A DNA stretch of 64,000 nucleotides from Fervidobacterium thailandense (lineage in GTDB: Bacteria; Thermotogota; Thermotogae; Thermotogales; Fervidobacteriaceae), in assembly GCF_001719065.1 (NCBI RefSeq), contig NZ_LWAF01000003.1:1-64000 (forward strand), given 5' to 3'. Position 1 is the first letter of the stretch, and the number at the start of each line of letters is the position of its first letter. The notes under the pieces are model-generated. The model saw only the letters and a program-made list of their open reading frames with translations, was not told where the DNA came from and did not search any database. This document shows, piece after piece, positions 8,829 to 16,946 of the stretch. A program made the translations under genes and the position numbers.

Positions 8829-8902
8829 CGCATTCCCTCCTAGAGGTTGACGTTTTTCCAACGCATAAGTACACGTTACAAGAAGAGTTCGTGAATTCAA
8901 GT

Positions 8903-9919
8903 TCACTCAAGTCCTAAAGTGCTGAACGCGAGTAACTTTGCTGTATCCTCAACATCTTTGACAATCACTTTCTCGTAAGGGTTGTGCATGTACTTCAGTG
9001 GTATCGAAACTAAGGCTGTCTTGATACCTACTCGTGTCAGCTGAACATCGTCCGTATCCGTTCCGGAACGTCCCGGAATAGGCTCGATCTGGAGCTTTAT
9101 GTTAAACCTTCCAGCAACGTCTCTGATGTGTTCCACAAATGCCCTGTTGGTTACGGGACCGACGGCAAGCGCCGGACCATCTCCCATCTTTATCTTGGGG
9201 AACCCGGGAATATCCTCGTCTCCGTGAGTCACATCGATCACTATCGCGTACTCAAGTTCTGCAATGTACGCAGCACTTCTGGCACCGGGGCCGCCGATTT
9301 CTTCCTGGGTTGAGAAAATGTAGTATACCTGTGCTTTGCTACCGATCTTTTTAAGTAACTCGGCTGCCTTGATGATGGCCACACAGCTTGCCCTATTGTC
9401 CAAAGCGGGAGCAAACACCGTTCCGTTTTTTTCAAATCCTTGGACGTCGATCGTCACCAAGTCGCCCACTTTGATTTTGTCCCATCCAGGGTTCATGCTG
9501 ACATCGACGAACAAGTGGTCGTAATCAGGAACTTTCTTCGATTCTTCAGTCGTCTGCAGATGCGGTGGCATAAACCCCACAACGCCCCTGAACTTTCCGT
9601 GTTTCGTATGCACCCAGACTTTCTGACTCGCAATCACTTTCGGATCCCAACCACCGATTCCGGACAATCTAAGAAAACCATCTTCGTACACCTTCACCAC
9701 GAGGAAGGCAATCTGATCCGCGTGCGCAAAGAACCCGATCCTCGGTCCATCACCTTTTTTGACACAGACGAGACTACCCATCGGTGTTCTGAAGCACTCA
9801 TCGGAGAGATCTCTCATTATCTTCTCTATCTCTTCAAGCACTTCGTCCTCGAAACCTGAGGGTCCTGGTATGGACGAAAGCTTCAAAAGAAGTTCCTTAG
9901 TATCCAACTCTTTACTCAA
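8903..9919 (-). CDS. M42-family aminopeptidase (second of a tandem pair)
   Basis: A 338-aa M42 metallopeptidase paralogous to the gene at 7824-8828. It shares F-F-A-H-A-D-Q-I-A (first metal site), A-L-D-N-R-A-S-C (bridging Asp), Q-E-E-I-G-G-P-G and a C-terminal Y-M-H-N-P. The start is a TTG with GGAGGGG upstream, and its first codons overlap the end of minC by 8 nt, so translation is probably coupled. Divergence between the copies suggests two substrate specificities, as in organisms with several TET peptidases. Specificity cannot be assigned here. Confidence 0.87.
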   Translation of the reverse strand: MSKELDTKELLLKLSSIPGPSGFEDEVLEEIEKIMRDLSDECFRTPMGSLVCVKKGDGPRIGFFAHADQIAFLVVKVYEDGFLRLSGIGGWDPKVIASQKVWVHTKHGKFRGVVGFMPPHLQTTEESKKVPDYDHLFVDVSMNPGWDKIKVGDLVTIDVQGFEKNGTVFAPALDNRASCVAIIKAAELLKKIGSKAQVYYIFSTQEEIGGPGARSAAYIAELEYAIVIDVTHGDEDIPGFPKIKMGDGPALAVGPVTNRAFVEHIRDVAGRFNIKLQIEPIPGRSGTDTDDVQLTRVGIKTALVSIPLKYMHNPYEKVIVKDVEDTAKLLAFSTLGLE

Positions 9920-10556
9920 CGCTTACCCCTCCAATCTCCGTATCGTACTCACCAATCTCAATTCTACCAGATTTGACGTATAAAACACAAGGACGATTTA
10001 CTTTCTCCGTGAACGTTCGCTTCAGATCCGAGATCTGCACGAACGGTGTTTCAAGCGAAAGCACCGCGATAATGGCCTCACGTCCCTCGTTGATACCTGC
10101 CCTGACGATTCCCTGGCATCTTCCAAAAATCAACACACTTCCACCTGCCACAATTTCAGCACCCGCGTGTAGATTGCCAATCAGCATAACATCCCCCGAA
10201 TGGATTATACTTTGTCCACTCCTCAGGTTTTTCTTAACAACCTTTGTACCAGAGCGTGTGTCTCCCTGGTTTACCATGTCAACCTTCTTCTTTATCACCA
10301 CATCCTTGGTACCCTCGGAACCCATGAGGACGTGGGAAATGGTCAAACCAAGTTCCTGGACCCTGGCCACAATCTTTGGAATGTCGGAGATGTGCTTCTC
10401 GTGTTCCTCAACAAGGAGCATGATCTTATCACCTTTGGCAAAAAAGTTTCCCATGCTCTTTATCTTGTCCTCGATTTTTTGTAATACGTCGTATACGTCT
10501 GTATAGTCTTTTACATACAACACAAGCCCATCCTTGGTCATCTTGAAATCCACCAT
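9912..10556 (-). CDS. minC: Septum site-determining protein MinC
   Basis: A 214-aa protein with an N-terminal MinC_N-like region and a C-terminal beta-helix domain with the hallmark R-S-G-Q-S-I, G-D-V-M-L-I-G-N-L-H-A-G-A-E-I and G-S-V-L-I-F-G segments. MinC blocks FtsZ polymerisation at wrong sites, normally together with MinD. The frame extends to a TTG at 10580. The ATG at 10556 is preferred because AAAGGGG lies 8 nt upstream. The gene sits between an HD hydrolase and two peptidases, with no minD or minE in the window. Function is firm; the missing partner is presumably elsewhere. Confidence 0.88.
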   Translation of the reverse strand: MVDFKMTKDGLVLYVKDYTDVYDVLQKIEDKIKSMGNFFAKGDKIMLLVEEHEKHISDIPKIVARVQELGLTISHVLMGSEGTKDVVIKKKVDMVNQGDTRSGTKVVKKNLRSGQSIIHSGDVMLIGNLHAGAEIVAGGSVLIFGRCQGIVRAGINEGREAIIAVLSLETPFVQISDLKRTFTEKVNRPCVLYVKSGRIEIGEYDTEIGGVSVE

Positions 10557-10583
10557 ACTGGTAGCCCCTTTCATCGACAATGG

Positions 10584-11639
10584 TCAACGAAGTATCAGCG
10601 CCTCAATTTCATCAATCCAATCGGAAACATCGATTGGTGACGTCTCTTTAATAAGTTTCTTGAAACTAAAAAAGCTTGTTCTAAACACTTCAAGCTTATT
10701 TCCGGAGTAAAGCTCCAATCCGCATTCAAGGAGCGAGGCAAAGTAGTCCGCCGTTCGTACTATCAAGCCCGCATCCCCATCGAAAGGTTCGACGCAGTAG
10801 TCCAGGTATTTGTTTAGTACTGAAACCTTCGGATGACCGTTGATCCACTCCGAAACCATCTCTCTTTCGACTTCAGAAACCAACTTATCCAAGCCGGGGA
10901 CTTTCTTTTTCGTTGGCGTGATGACGTCCCCGGTGAACGCTTCTGGAAAATCGTGTAACATTGCCCTTAAGATGACTTCCTCAATTCTATCAAATTCTGT
11001 AAGCTTAGCGATAGCGTAAGCAATCGTCAGTACGACAAAGGAATGTCCCGAAACTGACGTTCTAACGTTTCTATGCGTCCTGTTCCATCGAACCATCGAA
11101 GTTAAGTTCAAGAGTGGTATCCAAACGTAGCGGGCGACCTCGTAATACTGGTTTTCAAAATCGCTCGACAGATTTAGAACCTTTTCTCTCAGTTCCATCA
11201 ACGGCTGGTTGTAATCAAAGAGTTTACCGTTCTCGTAAGCCTCCAGATAACTGATGTACAGATCAGCGAGGCGGTCGTATGGTTCTTGCGAAACGTCCTT
11301 ATCAAAAAATAACTCCACAAACTCCCAATCCGCAATGCTCTTAAGATCGTTGATAGCCCTGTCCGCGACCTCCTTCCATACGCTCGGAGAAAACCGTTCG
11401 ATACGCTCCTTAAGCTGAAGTGAGATGTCCGACAACACAACCTTTGGAAGCTCGCGGGAAAAACGCCATCTGAGGGCTGGCTCAAGAGGGCTTCCGATGT
11501 CCAACCTGTAGATCGCGTTCAAGAAAAAGGTGTTGAATGCATTATCCGCTTCGGTAAACCGCACGAGTGCGGGCCTGTTGTTCCAGCGTTGGATTGTAAA
11601 AAGGTTTGTTAGGGCAAACAGGAAGGCACCTCTACCCAA
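10584..11639 (-). CDS. HD-domain phosphohydrolase, YfbR/HDIG-like
   Basis: 351 aa. An HD domain in the second half has S-G-H-S-F-V (first His) and the H-D pair in M-L-H-D-F-P-E-A-F-T-G-D, resembling YfbR-type nucleotidases (HD_3). The first roughly 180 residues are alpha-helical and not recognised. The start is a TTG with GGTAGGGA upstream. It is the first gene of the operon leading to minC and the two M42 peptidases, behind the promoter at 11682-11710. Dephosphorylation of deoxynucleoside monophosphates is possible by family resemblance, but the substrate is not established. Confidence 0.7.
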   Translation of the reverse strand: MGRGAFLFALTNLFTIQRWNNRPALVRFTEADNAFNTFFLNAIYRLDIGSPLEPALRWRFSRELPKVVLSDISLQLKERIERFSPSVWKEVADRAINDLKSIADWEFVELFFDKDVSQEPYDRLADLYISYLEAYENGKLFDYNQPLMELREKVLNLSSDFENQYYEVARYVWIPLLNLTSMVRWNRTHRNVRTSVSGHSFVVLTIAYAIAKLTEFDRIEEVILRAMLHDFPEAFTGDVITPTKKKVPGLDKLVSEVEREMVSEWINGHPKVSVLNKYLDYCVEPFDGDAGLIVRTADYFASLLECGLELYSGNKLEVFRTSFFSFKKLIKETSPIDVSDWIDEIEALILR

Positions 11640-11651
11640 CGTTTTCCCTAC

Positions 11652-11698
11652 CTTTCGCAGCTTTTAAATTTTTACGCCAATATTATACCATGCGAAAG
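11652..11698. repeat. Inverted repeat flanking the -10 of the HD-minC promoter
   Basis: CTTTCGCA (11652-11659) and its perfect complement TGCGAAAG (11691-11698) lie 31 nt apart, one on each side of the -10 and start site. They could be two operator half-sites. Confidence 0.45.
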
Positions 11699-11710
11699 CG
11701 GAGGAATGAA
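11682..11710 (-). promoter_or_regulatory. Promoter of the HD-minC-M42-M42 operon
   Basis: Minus strand TTCATT (11705-11710), a 17-bp spacer and TATAAT (11682-11687), preceded by TGG (extended -10). It lies about 45 nt upstream of the TTG start. Confidence 0.7.
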
Positions 11711-11753
11711 ATCGCTGAAGGGATTGCCGGAAGCTTTTTCAAACTTTCATAAA

Positions 11754-12557
11754 CTACAGGGACGATTTTCTAACCTTTTTTGTATCGTACATCCGTCTGT
11801 CAGCAATTTCCAAAAGTTCTTTCAGACTCTCGGCTTCCTTCGTTGAAGCGATACCGTAAGAAAAGCTAACGGGTGAGTTATTCAAAAGTCGCTCCACAAC
11901 TATCTCAGGTGATGCGGTTTCCAAGAAGAGAACGAACTCATCGCCACCATAACGAATGAAGAGGTCGTGTTGTCTAAGATTGGTGCGGACGTGTTCCCCG
12001 AATTTTTCAAGTAACTTGTCCCCTTCGATATGACCGTAAGTGTCGTTGAAGTGCTTGAAATTGTCGAGGTCTAAGAAAACTACGAAGGTTTCCGTACCCT
12101 GACGTTTTGAACGTGCTATCTGGGCCTTTAGTATGTTCAATCCCACACGCTTAGTGTACGCTCCAGTGAGTGGGTCGTAACTGACGAGCTTTTCATAACT
12201 TTCCATCCGCTTGACAGCGTTGTAAATATTGTCCGCCACAAACAGACAGATCTTCACAAATTCACTTTCCTGCTGATTTTCGCAAGTGAAGTAAACCGTC
12301 GAACGGATGTTATCGAAGGTGTAATCGCGCTTAACTTGCGAGCTTTTCCCGTATATTTTTATGTAAGATCTCGTCATCAACCTCAACCCAACTACGTTTG
12401 TTGTGTTCGCAAAGATGCTCTTGCAAACTTTATCCACAAAGGTTGCCGTGTTTTGAGCGTTAGCAATATCGGCAACGAAAGTTCCAAGCAAAGTCATGTA
12501 AAGTTGGCTCTTCTCGTAGGGGAAGAGTTGCCCCAAGTATCCCGCGAGTCGTTCCAT
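11754..12557 (-). CDS. Diguanylate cyclase (GGDEF domain)
   Basis: A 267-aa cytosolic protein. The first roughly 120 residues form a GAF-like or helical sensor region. From D-P-L-T (128-131) a complete GGDEF domain follows, with the active-site G-G-D-E-F at 204-208 and the product-inhibition site R-Q-H-D (195-198), spaced as in functional cyclases. It makes cyclic di-GMP from two GTP. The ATG has GGGTGAC upstream. The gene is divergent from a three-gene pseudopilin cluster, so control of pilus assembly or adhesion is a reasonable but unproven role. Confidence 0.87.
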   Translation of the reverse strand: MERLAGYLGQLFPYEKSQLYMTLLGTFVADIANAQNTATFVDKVCKSIFANTTNVVGLRLMTRSYIKIYGKSSQVKRDYTFDNIRSTVYFTCENQQESEFVKICLFVADNIYNAVKRMESYEKLVSYDPLTGAYTKRVGLNILKAQIARSKRQGTETFVVFLDLDNFKHFNDTYGHIEGDKLLEKFGEHVRTNLRQHDLFIRYGGDEFVLFLETASPEIVVERLLNNSPVSFSYGIASTKEAESLKELLEIADRRMYDTKKVRKSSL

Positions 12558-12650
12558 GTTGTCACCCTTTCCACATCTTCACGTTTTTTGACATATTCTA
12601 ACTTTATTATCGTTCATCTTGTGAAAAAGTTTAGCGTTCCGAAAGAACAG

Positions 12651-12659
12651 TGGTAAAAT
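12651..12659 (+). promoter_or_regulatory. Extended -10 element of the pseudopilin cluster
   Basis: TGG-TAAAAT lies 22 nt upstream of the ATG at 12681. At 17-bp spacing the -35 reads TTAGCG, which is weak. A small inverted repeat, GTTC-CGAAA-GAAC, lies in the spacer at 12636-12648. Confidence 0.5.
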
Positions 12660-12680
12660 ATTGGTGAGGGGTGGTGAGGC

Positions 12681-13055
12681 ATGCGTGGCTTTTCCCTGAC
12701 GGAGGCACTCATTGGGCTCTTAATGGTTTCCATCGTGTTTGCGATCGTTGGCAGTGGCTTGTCGGTTGTATTACAGAGTTTGAACGCTACCACGAACATG
12801 CAGAAAGTTGTTGAGCTTCAAAACTTTGCGAGTCGTTACATAAACGTTGTTGGAACAAGCGTCACCGCCGAAGTAATAAACTTAGCGTTCCACAACGGTC
12901 GAGTCGGTTATCCAAGACTTGCTCCAATAAACCCTTCGACAGACGTTCAGACTGGTACGTACTATGTGAAATATCGTCTAAGAATACAGTCCTTCGAAGG
13001 CCAAAAACCTGAAAATTTCGTTACATTTTACGTGTACCGATACAGGCAGTATTGA
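12681..13055 (+). CDS. Type IV pilus / type II secretion pseudopilin
   Basis: A 124-aa prepilin-like protein. A short basic leader, M-R-G, is followed by F-S-L-T-E-A-L-I-G-L-L and a hydrophobic helix. This gives a prepilin peptidase site after Gly3 with Phe+1 and Glu+5 both present. The C-terminal globular part is small and not recognised. A strong ribosome site (GGGGTGGTGAGG) precedes the ATG. It is the first of three genes that all begin with a pilin-like helix, consistent with a minor pilin set. Confidence 0.8.
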   Translation: MRGFSLTEALIGLLMVSIVFAIVGSGLSVVLQSLNATTNMQKVVELQNFASRYINVVGTSVTAEVINLAFHNGRVGYPRLAPINPSTDVQTGTYYVKYRLRIQSFEGQKPENFVTFYVYRYRQY

Positions 13056-13097
13056 CGTACCTGTGTATAATTCACCGATAACTACGAGGTGATAGGC

Positions 13098-13595
13098 ATG
13101 GATTTTTCTTTAACTGGCATATTGAGTGCGCTGGTAGTTTTGATCATCCTGATGGCACTTTTGGGTGTGTTGTTCAATCTCGTCCTATCCAACCTTGAGC
13201 AATCGAGACTTCAAATGAATTTTTACTCTGAAGCCCAAAGAATCGTGAATTTGTTGAACCTGAGGCTCACGAACGCTGTTTGGACTGATCCAAATAGTAT
13301 GGGACTGGCCACGCGAGATGAAACTTACAGCTTCAGACTGGCGTTCTACAATCCTGAGACACTGACGTTGCAGTACAAAACGCTATCTTACGATAGAAAT
13401 TCCAGAACACTGAGGCTGGACAATCAAACACTACTGAGCTTGTCAAGTGATATAGAGAGTTTATCGTTCAGACCATTTTACAGGGATGAACGATTACAAA
13501 CTCCCGAGTGCGTACTGATGATCGTGAGACCACGGTTGCCAAGACTTCGGGAGTACACCTTCCCGATTTTGACCTATCTGTCGGGTAGTTATTAA
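13098..13595 (+). CDS. Pilin-like membrane protein, probable minor pseudopilin
   Basis: 165 aa starting M-D-F-S-L-T-G-I-L-S-A-L followed by a long hydrophobic helix and a roughly 130-residue soluble part. It resembles a pseudopilin with almost no leader: the residue before Phe is Asp rather than Gly, and position +5 is Gly rather than Glu. Cleavage by prepilin peptidase is therefore uncertain. An in-frame GTG at 13089 overlaps the ribosome site GAGGTGATA; ATG 13098 is correctly spaced behind it. It lies 42 nt after the first pseudopilin gene. Confidence 0.65.
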   Translation: MDFSLTGILSALVVLIILMALLGVLFNLVLSNLEQSRLQMNFYSEAQRIVNLLNLRLTNAVWTDPNSMGLATRDETYSFRLAFYNPETLTLQYKTLSYDRNSRTLRLDNQTLLSLSSDIESLSFRPFYRDERLQTPECVLMIVRPRLPRLREYTFPILTYLSGSY

Positions 13596-13628
13596 TTTCA
13601 AAAAGCGGGGAGACTACGAGGTGAGGAA

Positions 13629-15326
13629 ATGAAAAAAAGAAAAGGTTTCATGATCGCAATAGTGTTAATTATGCTCATAGTGGCGAGCGTCATTCTACTT
13701 ATCATATACGAAGGAATAGGAATTTACAGGACAAACATCGAGGCCGGACTGAAAAGAAATCAAGTTGACCTACACGCGATGAACGTGTTCAACGTTGCCA
13801 TTGGTTTTCTACGCGTTCGCATGGCTGGTATACTTGGAGTGAATCTAACCTTTATCGATACCAGCGAATCGGTTTTGACATTTTTGAGAAATTTCACCCA
13901 GAGACTTACCAACGAGTGGAGAACATTTTTCAGCACAACGGTCGACACGGGAAAGTACGTCGAGGTTTTTAGTTACGATGCTTTAACTAACCGAATTTCC
14001 GGTTTGTTCGATTCAACGGTAACAAGTGAGCTATGCAATTACGCAACTGAAAACGGTTTGAGAAGGATCCAGATCTTCGCCTTCCGATTGCGTGATGCCA
14101 GGAGTTCAAACGTACTAGTTGTTGCATCAGCTGAAAGTGTATTTAGAGGCAGAAACTTGATAAGTTATGTTTTTGGAATGGTTGGGCCGAAGAACCTGAA
14201 CGAATACATCTACTTTACCAACAGAGAAGTTAGACCCGGTGGCTCAACGATCTACTTTGTTGGTGCCGATTACATAGATGGTCCTCTAAGAACTCACGAT
14301 TACATAAACATCAACAACGTGGGTGGTAATCCGACCTTCAAAGGGACCATAGAAATGGTGGGCATTCGCGATCGAAACGGAAACATTGTAAACCCGGCGA
14401 ACTACAACCAAATTGCGAATTTGCAAGGTACACCGCCTTACAGACTGTTAACCCAGGATGATATTAACAGTCTCAGTTTCCAAACTATCAGGGATGAATA
14501 CGACTCAAACATTCAACGCCTGGTGAACACTTACGATTGGGTTAAGGCTAACACTGGTATCCAAACCGGCTTGAAGTTCACCGGTGACGTCACTATAAGT
14601 TTCAACCACGGTCAAGGTGCAAGTAACTACGACATTAAGATTTCTCAAGGTAACGTCGATTACATCATAACCTGGAATCCGAACCCACCGTTTGCAAGGA
14701 TGAGGAAGCAAGGTGAAGGACCAGCTGAAGAGTTCAGCTTTCTCTTCAACGGTGTTGTCGTTGCGACGGGAAACATTACAATTGATGGCCCCACGGCACT
14801 TTCCACGTACGCGGGCAATTACACACTTTACGCTCAAGGAGATGTGCTCGTAAAAGACAGGTTGATTCCAAAGTCCACTTATGACAAATTTTTTGCTTCT
14901 GATTCACGCGAACATTCCACATCCGCTGGAAGGGAGGTCTCTTCAACCGAGATATCGAGTATCAAAGATTACCTCAGTTCAGCTGAAAAATCTTCGTTGA
15001 ATATAGTTGCAAGAAATAACGTGAGAATTGCGGAACGATTGAACAATATGAAAATCTTCGCCAGTCTGTTCGCGTTCGATGGTTCCTTCACGGTGGATAA
15101 TTACAACCTCGGAAGCGCGAATGGGCAGCTGCTAGTTTTTGGTAGCATAATGCAGAACTACAGGGGACCAGTCGGAACATTTAATCCGTCAACAGGTCAG
15201 ATTATCACAGGTTACAAAAAAGCTTACGTTTACGATCCGAGGATCGTCACCGGTGCGTATCAACCAGTTGGGACCCCCACAAAGAGTCAAACGCTGACGA
15301 TAAAAATGCTGGGGATGGCTAACTGA
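13629..15326 (+). CDS. Large PilX-like pilus-associated protein
   Basis: 565 aa. The leader M-K-K-R-K-G is followed by F-M-I-A-I-V-L-I-M-L and a hydrophobic helix (about 7-28), a prepilin-like start that lacks Glu+5, as in PilX/GspK-type minor subunits. The rest is a long extracellular region rich in Asn, Tyr and beta-strand patterns, including D-G-P-L-R-T-H-D-Y-I and a later Y-A-Q-G-D-V-L-V-K-D segment. It resembles large PilX-type proteins of Thermotogota and Deinococcus, though I cannot confirm the domain. The ribosome site GAGGTGAGG fits ATG 13629. Its stop lies 52 nt from the convergent subtilase gene with no terminator seen. Confidence 0.65.
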   Translation: MKKRKGFMIAIVLIMLIVASVILLIIYEGIGIYRTNIEAGLKRNQVDLHAMNVFNVAIGFLRVRMAGILGVNLTFIDTSESVLTFLRNFTQRLTNEWRTFFSTTVDTGKYVEVFSYDALTNRISGLFDSTVTSELCNYATENGLRRIQIFAFRLRDARSSNVLVVASAESVFRGRNLISYVFGMVGPKNLNEYIYFTNREVRPGGSTIYFVGADYIDGPLRTHDYININNVGGNPTFKGTIEMVGIRDRNGNIVNPANYNQIANLQGTPPYRLLTQDDINSLSFQTIRDEYDSNIQRLVNTYDWVKANTGIQTGLKFTGDVTISFNHGQGASNYDIKISQGNVDYIITWNPNPPFARMRKQGEGPAEEFSFLFNGVVVATGNITIDGPTALSTYAGNYTLYAQGDVLVKDRLIPKSTYDKFFASDSREHSTSAGREVSSTEISSIKDYLSSAEKSSLNIVARNNVRIAERLNNMKIFASLFAFDGSFTVDNYNLGSANGQLLVFGSIMQNYRGPVGTFNPSTGQIITGYKKAYVYDPRIVTGAYQPVGTPTKSQTLTIKMLGMAN

Positions 15327-15377
15327 GCGTTGTGAGTTGGGAGTAAACAAGATAATTCGGGCATCTCGGGGAGGATA

Positions 15378-16946
15378 CTATAGTTCAACTTCAATTTGCA
15401 CGTCCGAATTTATGTTTACTTCTTGCTCGAAGCATTTTTCCTGGCTTGAAACAATCATTCTGTACTCTCCAACATCGATTCCCAGGAACTTCGCGATTCC
15501 CACATCGGTCAACGCAAAGTACCTACGTGCGTAACTTATCCCGTTTTTTCCTAACAACGAAACAATGGCACCGGTTACTACTTTTCCATTGACTTTCACC
15601 TTTACCACCACGTTTGCCGCTCCATTCTCAGGAAGCTCAAGCCCCACGGAACGGGCATTCAGTAAACCGTAGCCGGAATGTTCGTCCAAGCCAGGTAAAT
15701 CTATATCCCGTGCACCGTTTTCGATCAGTTTTCTGATTTGCCAAGGTTTTGCGCTGGGAAACTTTTGAAGCAAAAGCGCAGCCATTCCGGAAACATGTGG
15801 TGTAGCCATCGACGTACCACTCATGAACCCGTAGTAACCACCGTTCTCGGAAGAATACAAAGAACCACTCTCGTAACCAGCCGATCCGCGCATCGGCATG
15901 GTTGAGAGCACCAATCTACCAGGTGCTCCAACCGAAACCAAAGGGCTCCTGTTTGAAAAACTCGTAGTGAACGGAGGTTCACCGTTTTCAACGGCGCCAA
16001 CTTGGATAACGCCCGGATAATTCGCGGGATACAATGACGATTGGTAAGCCGAACTGTTTCCAGCGGCGGCGACGACAACTACACCGTTCTCCAACGCATA
16101 GTCAATCGCCCGTTTTAGCGTCATCGAATAACCCATCCCACCCCAGGAGTTGCTCAACACTTTGGCCCCGTTTTGTACCGCCCAGCGGATAGCCTCTGCA
16201 ACTTTATCATCGCCGACGTACCAACTCCCGAAAATCACCACTGGCATGATCTTCGCTTTCGGTGCAACGCCAACAACTCCCTTTCCATCCAAAACGGCGG
16301 CAATCGTACCGGCCACATGTGTTCCGTGTGCACCACCTATCGAACTATCAGTTGACGGTGCAATCTCGCTTCCGTTGACCGCGTTGTAACCTTTTATCAC
16401 GTTTGGTGCGAGATCTGGATGTGTACCGTCTACCCCCGTGTCCAAAACCGCGACGATTACGCCGTCACCGGTAAATCCAAGCTCCCACGCCTTCTTGATT
16501 TCCGTTACTTGCAAGCCCCAAAGGTATTTACTCTCGTTCTCAAGAATTTTCAGGTCGGTGCCAGCATCGGTTACTCGCGGAGTGGGAAGCTCCAGAACGG
16601 ATGGAATAGTTCTGACATAACTCGGTTCAACGTACGTCACACCTTCGATTCTTAAATTCTTCAGTTTAGCGTAAACCTTATCCAGTTCTTCGCGCACACC
16701 GAGTGCCGCAAATTTTAAAACCTTATCCACACCCAAAACCACCGCACCAAGTTCGCGTGCAAGTTCGTAAACCGCAGCTTCTTCGGAAAATCCAACCAAG
16801 AGTTTACCTTGCTCGTGCGGATGATCGAGACTGTTCAGGAACACTTCTTCACCAGCGGTTTTGGTATCTGGAAACTTCACGCAGGAAAACGTGGCTACGA
16901 TGGAAACCAAAAAAACCAAGATTAAGACGTTAACGGGTCTACGCAC
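15378..16946 (-). CDS. Subtilisin-family serine protease, predicted lipoprotein
   Basis: 522 aa. The signal peptide ends in T-F-S-C (Cys22, lipobox-like). An inhibitor I9-like propeptide spans about 48-112, then the S8 catalytic domain with Asp169 (V-L-D-T-G-V-D), His207 (A-H-G-T-H-V-A-G), Asn297 (A-A-A-G-N) and Ser379 (G-T-S-M-A-T-P-H-V). A C-terminal beta-sandwich of the carboxypeptidase-regulatory type starts near 440. All catalytic residues are present. It is likely an extracellular or surface-tethered protease, related in layout to fervidolysin-type keratinases but shorter. GTG 16946 follows directly on the upstream lipoprotein's stop, with GGGAGGG upstream. Confidence 0.87.
   Translation of the reverse strand: MRRPVNVLILVFLVSIVATFSCVKFPDTKTAGEEVFLNSLDHPHEQGKLLVGFSEEAAVYELARELGAVVLGVDKVLKFAALGVREELDKVYAKLKNLRIEGVTYVEPSYVRTIPSVLELPTPRVTDAGTDLKILENESKYLWGLQVTEIKKAWELGFTGDGVIVAVLDTGVDGTHPDLAPNVIKGYNAVNGSEIAPSTDSSIGGAHGTHVAGTIAAVLDGKGVVGVAPKAKIMPVVIFGSWYVGDDKVAEAIRWAVQNGAKVLSNSWGGMGYSMTLKRAIDYALENGVVVVAAAGNSSAYQSSLYPANYPGVIQVGAVENGEPPFTTSFSNRSPLVSVGAPGRLVLSTMPMRGSAGYESGSLYSSENGGYYGFMSGTSMATPHVSGMAALLLQKFPSAKPWQIRKLIENGARDIDLPGLDEHSGYGLLNARSVGLELPENGAANVVVKVKVNGKVVTGAIVSLLGKNGISYARRYFALTDVGIAKFLGIDVGEYRMIVSSQEKCFEQEVNINSDVQIEVEL

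Noticed and set aside
9440-9859. Plus-strand open frame of 139 codons over the second M42 gene
   Set aside because: Shadow of the minus-strand peptidase; no start signals and no recognisable protein.
12609-12641. LytTR-like 9-mers before the pseudopilin cluster
   Set aside because: Each has one or two mismatches and the distance between them is 24 bp, not 21-22, so they are not supported as a site.
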